A stretch of DNA of 44,336 nucleotides from Xenorhabdus griffiniae. GTDB taxonomy: Bacteria; Pseudomonadota; Gammaproteobacteria; Enterobacterales; Enterobacteriaceae. Positions 39,901 through 44,336 of the stretch are shown one piece after another (the first letter of the stretch is position 1; every line of letters starts with the position of its first letter). Location of the stretch: assembly GCF_001028135.1 (NCBI RefSeq), contig NZ_LDNM01000047.1, positions 1 to 44,336 of the forward strand, written 5' to 3'. Position numbers and translations under genes: made by a program. The notes under the pieces are model-generated. The model saw only the letters and a program-made list of their open reading frames with translations, made no database searches and was not told the DNA's origin.

Positions 39901-42900
39901 TGGAAAGACTTTTTAAAAATAGCACATATTAACCGTGAAGATAATTTCTTTGAATTAGGTGCTAACTCATTGGATCTGGTTCAAGTTAATAAAAGATTAA
40001 CTGATGCGCTCAATATCGATATTTCCGTTGTTGATATGTTTAGTTATCCCACTTCTGATCTATTAGCTGACCATATAACAAACCAGTTTGGAACAGTCAG
40101 TACCGATAACGTTCAGGATGAAAGCGTTGAAGATAGCTATGACAGTGCTTATGTAGCTAAAAACATGATTAAATCGGAAGCGATATTTGATAAACACATT
40201 GCGATTATCGGCGTAGCCGGAAAATTCCCAGGTGCTGAGGATATTCATGAGTTTTGGGATAACTTATGCTACGGAAAAGAATCAATCAGCACAATGAGTA
40301 AGGAAGAGCTAATTGAAGAAGGTATTGATTCAGCATTATTAGACAATCCGAATTATATTCGGGCCAAAGGTATTATGCCTCATTCGGGTGAGTTTGATGC
40401 TGAATTCTTTGGTTATACCCATTACGAAGCGCGTCAAATGGATCCGCAAGTACGGGCTATGCATACTTGCAGTTGGCAGGCATTGCAGGATGCGGGAATA
40501 TCGGCAAAAAACAATAAGCTAAAAATTGGATTATATGCGGCTGCATCAGGGAATTTACAATGGTTAGCGCAGGCAATGGCAATGGCGGAAGGCAGTGCGG
40601 GTCAATATAGCGCTATGGTGGTTGCAGATAAAGATTATATGTCGACGAGCGTGTCATATAAATTAAACTTGTCCGGGCCAAGTATGGTTATCTCAACGGC
40701 CTGTTCTTCATCGCTTGTTGCCGTTAGTGAAGCGGTTAAATCACTGCGTGCGGGAGAATGTGATGTCGCTCTGGCAGGAGGTGTTTCAATTACCTTGCCA
40801 ATCAAAGCGGGCTATTTATTTGAAGAGGGTATGATTTACTCTAAGGATGGAAAATGCCGGCCATTTGATATTCAGGCAAACGGAACGGTATTTAGTGATG
40901 GCGTTGGTATGGTGGTGCTGAAACCACTAAAACAGGCAATAGCAGACAAGGATAATATTTATGCGACTATTATCGGCAGTGCAATTAACAATGATGGAGG
41001 TATGAAAGTCGGTTACACCGCGCCAAGCACAAAAGGTCAGATTGACGTTATTCAGGCTGCATTACGGGATGCAAATGTATCATCAGAAAGTATCAATTTT
41101 ATAGAAACACATGGTACGGGAACGAATTTGGGTGATCCCATTGAGTTCAATGCGTTGAAACAGGCTTTTTCAACGGATAAAAAGAACTATTGCAGAATTG
41201 GCAGTGTGAAATCAAATATAGGCCACCTGAATTTTGCTTCCGGAATCGCCGGGCTGATTAAAGCCGCATTATCCATCAAACATAGGGTGCTGCCACCCAC
41301 GATAAATTTCGCCCGTCTCAATAAAGAAATGGATATCACGAACAGCCCATTTATCGTTAATAACCAATATACGGAATTACGTGATAGTAAGAACCCAATC
41401 AGGGCAGGCGTTAGTTCTTTTGGCTTGGGTGGAACGAATGTGCATATTGTACTTGAAGAATTTCAGGTTGATCAGAACAAATCGTCCAGACAAAACGTCA
41501 ATAATCGATTGCCATTAATCTTGTCAGCACCGGATGAGAAATCATTGCAATCCTATAAAAAACAATTAAAGCAGGTAATTCAGAGCGATAACCAACAACT
41601 GAATGTGAGTGATATCACTTATAGTCTGATGTTAAGGGAGCCAATGGCATCACAAATTGTTGCTACAGTAAACAATCGTGATGAATTGGTTCAGGCGCTG
41701 TCTTCAACAGAAAAAGACAATATTAATATATCACTTGGTATTAAGCGAAAAGTGGTATTTTTGTTCCCTGGTCAAGGTGTTCAATATAGGGCTATGGGGC
41801 AGGATCTTTACAACAACAATGTGTTATTTAAACAATGGTGTGATAAAGGATTTTTAATTGCGAATGATTATTGCACAACTGACTTGAAAGCATTGCTTAT
41901 CAATGACTCTCAGGATGAACATGTTTATGAAACGGAATTTGTCCAACCGTTGCTGTTTATTATCGAATATGCGCTGGCACAAGTTCTGAAATCTTATGGT
42001 ATCACCCCCGATGTAATGATAGGCCATAGTTTGGGGGAATACGTGGCAGCGACACTGGCCGGAGTATTCTCATACGAAGATGCGGTTAGAATTATCTGCA
42101 TTCGCGGTCAATGTATGCAGTCAACAGAAGCGGCGGCTATGCTTGCCGTAATGTCTTCAACCGAGAAAGTGAAAGAAATAATAACTGAGGATATTGAAAT
42201 AGCCTTAGACAACAGTAGTGAGCTTTGTGTTGTCGCGGGATCTGATGATGGAATAACCCAATTCGAAGAAGTTTGTCGCGGGTTATTCATTAAAACGAAA
42301 CGTCTGGAAATTAAAAGAGCGTTCCATACTTGTTATATGGACCCTGTGCTGGACAAATATGGTCAGGCTTTCAAAGAAATCACACTCAATAAGCCTCAAA
42401 TTGATTTTATATCGAATGTAACGGGGACGTGGGTTGATAACAGCAAAGTCATGGCAAGTGACTATTGGATTAATCATATCCGCCAACCTGTACTCTTTAA
42501 ACAATCTATTACGATGATCTTAGAAAATGATAATTGCCTGTTTATAGAAGTCGGGCCAGGAAGTGGACTTTCTACTTTCGTTCAGAATCACTCAGATTAT
42601 GGCGTAAGTCATGCTTGTATCTCATGGCAAAGCCATAAAACCAGAGACATGAGTCACCATAATGAGCTGATAGAAAAATTAGCCTTGATCTCCTTACAGG
42701 GTGTTGATGTGAATTGGCAGCAGGAGATCAATGTCCAGCAGCCTGAATTGATTCATCTTCCCCCGACACCGATACGCGGAAAAGCATACCCGACAGATAT
42801 AAAAAGGTTGCAGGCATTATTTTCTGGCAATTCCCCTCATGTTGTTGAAAAAGAGGAAAGGAAAGAAGAACACGCAAAAGTGGGCAACACAATCAGAGAG

Positions 42901-44223
42901 GCCAGCACAAATATCAACTTGCTGGTACAGGAACGGGATAGAGTTATCACCGAATTAGGTTCTATTTGGAAACTCATTCTTGGTATTGATAGCGTTGAAA
43001 ACAGTGATGACTTTATTTCTCTGGGCGGGAGTTCTCTCTCCGCAGTGCAAGTGGTTGCAAAAGCGAAGGCAATCAATTTACCGATTAACATGAATATGTT
43101 GCTGTCGGGCCAGACTCTGGCTGAGATAAGCCGGCTATTAGATAATGACCTCAAGATTGAATATAACGGTTGGAAATTCAATGAGAATTTTTCACCTGAA
43201 TTATATCCAACGTATGCCAGTTGCTTGTATTCGGCAGTCAGAGAAAAACTGAAACATGAACATCATCTAAACTGCGATGATGCCATTATGCAGGTTTCAG
43301 ATGGCAGCCACTTAATTGGCATTGTATTACAACAGGCTGAAAATAAAATTAGATTAGCTAATCAGGAGGTTAACTTTGGTAATATGCTTGGCTGGCCTTC
43401 ATTAGAAGAAAATTATGCTTTCTCTTACGCTAAGACATTCTTCGAAGATTACGAATCCTATCAGAGCTACTGTGAAAAAGAGTTATCTCTTGGGAATGTC
43501 GTCATTGTAACCGGAAGTGACTACTATCTGCCTTTTTCACCTTCATACGGTTTATCAGAGGTGGAGTATATAACAAGGCCGCTATTCCAGGATATCGTGC
43601 TGGAAGACGAGACAATCCCGCATGCTTTTGTACTGGTTGGAAAGACCGATGCAGGGTATCAAATATATGATGGAAGCTTCCAATACTTTGGGGAGATCAG
43701 CGCACAGGAATTTGAGAAGACGGTTGTAGGGTTCAGAGGTTTAGATTTTATGGAGTCACATGAAGTCTTCAATAAATCCCGGCCTTATTTAGTGATTACC
43801 GTAAATTGCGCTGGTGATTTTCCTGATAGCCATGGACAGAAGGAACTCATTTTAAATAACCTGATTAATGATTTCAGAAGAAAAGAAGAGATAAAATATA
43901 ATGAAAATGAGTTTTCTTGTTATATAGGTCTGGCCGCGATAGAAAAACTTATTGAAACCCCAGGGATATTAACTAACAGTACTGCTAATAATTTGGAGGA
44001 AATATTCACACGTTGGAATAATCAATTTAATTCATTAAGGGATTTTTTAATTCTCGTAAGGCCAGAACATGCCGAACAATTCGAAAGCTCATTCTATTTT
44101 ATCAATGGAAGAATGAAAGAATTGATTGCATCGTGTCAGAATAATGACCATGACAGGAATAGGTTGAATTGCTTAAATCTCATAAAATCGGAATTGAATT
44201 CCGTTATTGATATTCTCGGTTAA
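33952..44223 (+). CDS. Multimodular type I PKS: KS-ACP / KS-AT-KR-ACP / KS-AT-ACP with BtrH-like C-terminus
   Basis: The protein has 3423 residues. Module 1: KS (about 8-428; TACSTS, Cys177; EAHGTGT; NVGHCD) and ACP (GASSL, Ser513), without an AT. Module 2: KS (586-1008; Cys756; EAHGTAT), AT (from about 1106; GHSIGE, Ser1201; HAFH 1297-1300, the malonyl pattern), KR (TGGLGDLG near 1705; Ser1853, Tyr1866; no LDD motif; Ser for the usual Asn after Tyr) and ACP (GANSL, Ser2006). Module 3: KS (2081-2503; Cys2251; ETHGTGT), AT (from about 2601; GHSLGE, Ser2693; RAFH 2789-2792) and ACP (GGSSL, Ser3028). From about 3075 a Cys-His-Asp domain replaces a thioesterase. It should extend the NRPS dipeptide by three units, one of them probably hydroxymalonyl-derived. 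ATG 33952 follows AAAGG. It lies 208 bp after the cassette. Confidence 0.92.
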   Translation: MVNNLTGLEVAIVGMAGQFPGADNVHDFWEMLRDGKEGVSRFTQEILENNGVSAEEYLHENYVFAKGVINNPYHFAADYFAINYSDAEKMDPQTRLMIETCWQALNHAGIDAKNYPGEIGVYAGAGNQWSWFKTLNTEFSSAAEQFHVATLNDSAFCSRISYLLNLRGPSVTIQTACSTSLVAVHTACQALQAGECEVALAGGVSVTHPHQTGYMYQEGMINSADGKTRAFDEHAGGTVFSNGVGVVVLKRLSDAIEDNDRIYAVIKGSAINNDGSDKISFTAPSTLGQQNVIQAALDVAEVDPDSISYIEAHGTGTLLGDPIEIAALKAVFNGSQSCAIGSVKSNVGHCDTAAGIISLIKLALCVYFKTLVPSINFEKANKKLELEKTPFHVNTQTKNWLNKTDELITAGVSAFGVGGTNAHLVLQEFGEQMEPISTENLNYEELPNRIEFKPLIKPDTPHHLADEQEESVIFAEKIDIKSLTKNILDIFKVYFSNKKISPEDNFFDIGASSLDIVQLHEKINNHYAIKLAVNDFYRYTTCQKLSGKIHSLIGEASPKIINKPKKAARGKASGSEKSVFNDYPAHAIAVVGMSGRFPGSHNIQEYWKNILSGKEGISFFTDDELIDAGFPEHIFKNKHYIRAKGIIEHSLDFDKDAFGYTARESQYMDPQFRLLHEITWQVLDDAGYGNPKYRPVTGLFASSGSNYAWLDLVKDEVQDTTEQFGIGLLNDREFLTTRIAYKLNLTGPAVTVQSACSSSALAITLACQSLRVNQCDLALAGGVSVTVPIKSGYMYVNGMVNSADGHCRPFSEDASGTVFSDGIGMVALKRLEDAIENNDHIYGVIVGYGVNNDGHEKAGFTAPNANGQSACIKQSLEMAGLSANDIEYLEAHGTATLIGDEVELEGIKDALNVTSDHPKTCHIGSVKSNIGHTDSAAGVAGIIKALLALKNKKIPPTCHTETAHHLSLEGTRFRLINTATDWEDNNNIRTAGVSSFGIGGTNVHMTVQSISDQASNGQDRAELITLSGKSREGVIKTAEALSRFLSTDVHTKALSDIAYTLQIGRGEYEYRTSFVAGNTEELNTALSGVKETNKIAEISSDHIPGIVLMFPGQGAQYINMARDLYNELSIFRMQLDECHEYLLEHFGINLLALLYDEKSQESAEKLRNTQFTQPVIFAVSYSLARTLEALGIEMNAMIGHSIGEYVAAAMAGVMTLDEALKLVAVRGLIMQECELGAMLSVSAGREDIEPYLTDEVTLATVNSSSACVIAGPQVEVEKVQQNLLAQNYRTRLLETSHAFHTSMMKPAVEKFKQVLREIKWKKPNKAYISNLTGQWITAEQANSVDYWVSHLCQTVEFHQGILTCLEQSELNTFIEVGPGRTLSTFVKQIVATNPDLSVINVMRHPLEEENDRVYLLKLLGQLWMKGQSINWPIIYQNLNPKRVSLPGYQFISENMELGNSGVSLNDSEKISEIRIPKNNISEWLYGEIWQDALLPNKSSQSDVKMALCFVPDIEWCEPLCRHMNIDEKAVRFVLSGDNYTTANNVITLSAGEVSHFERLFNELKENQLQPDSIIFAWPLSGSDEVKNTWFSAITLLQAWTTVGNMCDFRLLLVNTEQPESNMLNGLVKVITQEVSKCHPRLVQINPTESIEKNCEILTEELLATGERFIVRRTKEGCSKQAYERIAINPLKEHSLLKPQGIYLITGGLGDLGLLFAEYLLKEYRATVILSGRRELPDQREWKQAIKSHSPSFEILQRLDKLSDLGTGNLAYYAANVADKSAMQRLLTTISKQYGELNGIICAAGVTEGNSFQGINRITLDACLPQLETKVEAYKILAELTENQPLDFCLLCSSIAVVLGGLSFSAYSSVSAFADSFAKQQSKKGKPWISVNWDGWVFERNDSGDALGSSLSQLLIEPDEGIKVLERVLQSPLRDQIIVSTGDLDKRFAQWVGSYLKTFDINKVNQSQRKTISKAQIVETILSVWKDFLKIAHINREDNFFELGANSLDLVQVNKRLTDALNIDISVVDMFSYPTSDLLADHITNQFGTVSTDNVQDESVEDSYDSAYVAKNMIKSEAIFDKHIAIIGVAGKFPGAEDIHEFWDNLCYGKESISTMSKEELIEEGIDSALLDNPNYIRAKGIMPHSGEFDAEFFGYTHYEARQMDPQVRAMHTCSWQALQDAGISAKNNKLKIGLYAAASGNLQWLAQAMAMAEGSAGQYSAMVVADKDYMSTSVSYKLNLSGPSMVISTACSSSLVAVSEAVKSLRAGECDVALAGGVSITLPIKAGYLFEEGMIYSKDGKCRPFDIQANGTVFSDGVGMVVLKPLKQAIADKDNIYATIIGSAINNDGGMKVGYTAPSTKGQIDVIQAALRDANVSSESINFIETHGTGTNLGDPIEFNALKQAFSTDKKNYCRIGSVKSNIGHLNFASGIAGLIKAALSIKHRVLPPTINFARLNKEMDITNSPFIVNNQYTELRDSKNPIRAGVSSFGLGGTNVHIVLEEFQVDQNKSSRQNVNNRLPLILSAPDEKSLQSYKKQLKQVIQSDNQQLNVSDITYSLMLREPMASQIVATVNNRDELVQALSSTEKDNINISLGIKRKVVFLFPGQGVQYRAMGQDLYNNNVLFKQWCDKGFLIANDYCTTDLKALLINDSQDEHVYETEFVQPLLFIIEYALAQVLKSYGITPDVMIGHSLGEYVAATLAGVFSYEDAVRIICIRGQCMQSTEAAAMLAVMSSTEKVKEIITEDIEIALDNSSELCVVAGSDDGITQFEEVCRGLFIKTKRLEIKRAFHTCYMDPVLDKYGQAFKEITLNKPQIDFISNVTGTWVDNSKVMASDYWINHIRQPVLFKQSITMILENDNCLFIEVGPGSGLSTFVQNHSDYGVSHACISWQSHKTRDMSHHNELIEKLALISLQGVDVNWQQEINVQQPELIHLPPTPIRGKAYPTDIKRLQALFSGNSPHVVEKEERKEEHAKVGNTIREASTNINLLVQERDRVITELGSIWKLILGIDSVENSDDFISLGGSSLSAVQVVAKAKAINLPINMNMLLSGQTLAEISRLLDNDLKIEYNGWKFNENFSPELYPTYASCLYSAVREKLKHEHHLNCDDAIMQVSDGSHLIGIVLQQAENKIRLANQEVNFGNMLGWPSLEENYAFSYAKTFFEDYESYQSYCEKELSLGNVVIVTGSDYYLPFSPSYGLSEVEYITRPLFQDIVLEDETIPHAFVLVGKTDAGYQIYDGSFQYFGEISAQEFEKTVVGFRGLDFMESHEVFNKSRPYLVITVNCAGDFPDSHGQKELILNNLINDFRRKEEIKYNENEFSCYIGLAAIEKLIETPGILTNSTANNLEEIFTRWNNQFNSLRDFLILVRPEHAEQFESSFYFINGRMKELIASCQNNDHDRNRLNCLNLIKSELNSVIDILG
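43174..44223 (+). other. BtrH-like C-terminal domain of the PKS (putative acyltransferase/off-loading)
   Basis: Residues about 3075-3423, following the last ACP, match no KS, AT, KR, C or thioesterase pattern and lack a GxSxG motif. They resemble the butirosin BtrH N-terminal family: YASCLYSAVREKL (Cys3091), a central TGSDYYLPFSPSYG, and PHAFVLVGKTDAGYQIYDGS (His3224, Asp3240), followed by a mostly helical part. BtrH moves an acyl group from a carrier protein to an amine of an aminoglycoside through a cysteine. By analogy this domain may transfer the finished chain from the last ACP to an amine. The family match is from memory of motifs, so it is moderate; the transfer role is inference. Confidence 0.6.
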
Positions 44224-44228
44224 TAAAA

Positions 44229-44250
44229 TCTTCACCTTTCAGGTTTTTTT
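44229..44250 (+). terminator. Weak terminator-like hairpin after the PKS gene
   Basis: ACCT at 44234-44237 pairs with AGGT at 44241-44244 and runs into seven T. An alternative fold pairs CTTCAC with GTGAAG (44251-44256). The stem is short, so transcription may continue into genes beyond the window. Confidence 0.35.
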
Positions 44251-44336
44251 AGTGAAGTGTATCATTCCGGTCATATATAGCTAAATCATACCAATATGGC
44301 ATAATATCCCAATCCAATATGACAAGGCATAAAGTG

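Noticed and set aside
44288-44336. Sequence at the right edge partly like the start of the repeat at 6421 (ATACCAAT, CCAATCCAA)
   Set aside because: The shared words are short and AT-rich and the window ends, so membership of the same repeat family cannot be shown.

Overview
The window reads as a chromosomal segment of an entomopathogenic enterobacterium, most likely Xenorhabdus (Photorhabdus is the main alternative). The left 17 kb carries housekeeping genes whose proteins are close to those of Escherichia coli and keep parts of the E. coli metA-aceBAK-iclR, lysC-pgi and ubiCA-plsB-dgkA-lexA-zur order, with metH and dinF missing. The right 22 kb is an AT-rich accessory region with a large NRPS/PKS locus of the type common in these bacteria. 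The genus is inferred from gene content and style; no rRNA is present to confirm it.

Layout. 1-7454: metA (with a MetJ-type operator), the glyoxylate-shunt operon aceB-aceA-aceK (with an IclR-type operator and hairpin elements in its gaps) and iclR on the opposite strand. 7613-10961: lysC (minus) and pgi (plus), divergent. 11145-15589: ubiC-ubiA, convergent with plsB across a shared terminator, then dgkA divergent from plsB. 15664-16987: lexA with two SOS boxes, convergent with zur across a perfect 48-bp palindrome. 17454-18605: a membrane/DUF1266 gene split by one in-frame TAA.

18699-21479 holds two copies of one IS4-family element. Their coordinates fit one history: copy B inserted into copy A with a 10-bp target duplication, then the block of B plus the left end of A inverted between terminal repeats. 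The 261-bp left fragment and 1135-bp right fragment, minus the 10-bp duplication, rebuild a 1386-bp element; intact B is 1385 bp and lacks one A of a homopolymer run.

22035-44223 is a hybrid NRPS/PKS locus, all on the plus strand. NRPS 1 is C-A-T-E with an asparagine-like A-domain code (DLTKVGEVGK), so it probably makes N-acyl-D-Asn, the prodrug cap known from xenocoumacin, zwittermicin and colibactin pathways. NRPS 2 is C-A-T with an unfamiliar code. Four small genes (3-hydroxyacyl-CoA dehydrogenase, FkbH-like HAD protein, free ACP, acyl-CoA dehydrogenase) form the cassette that makes hydroxymalonyl-ACP. A 3423-aa PKS follows: KS-ACP, KS-AT-KR-ACP, KS-AT-ACP, and then a C-terminal domain of about 350 residues. 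That last domain resembles BtrH (butirosin acyltransferase, Cys-His-Asp) and stands where a thioesterase would be expected.

The inferred product is an acyl-D-Asn-capped peptide-polyketide with at least one alpha-hydroxylated extender unit, possibly released by transfer to an amine. The parts this model still needs (a prodrug-cleaving membrane peptidase, a trans-acting AT, an exporter, an amine supplier) are not in the window, so the locus probably continues to the right. No CRISPR array, tRNA or rRNA was seen.
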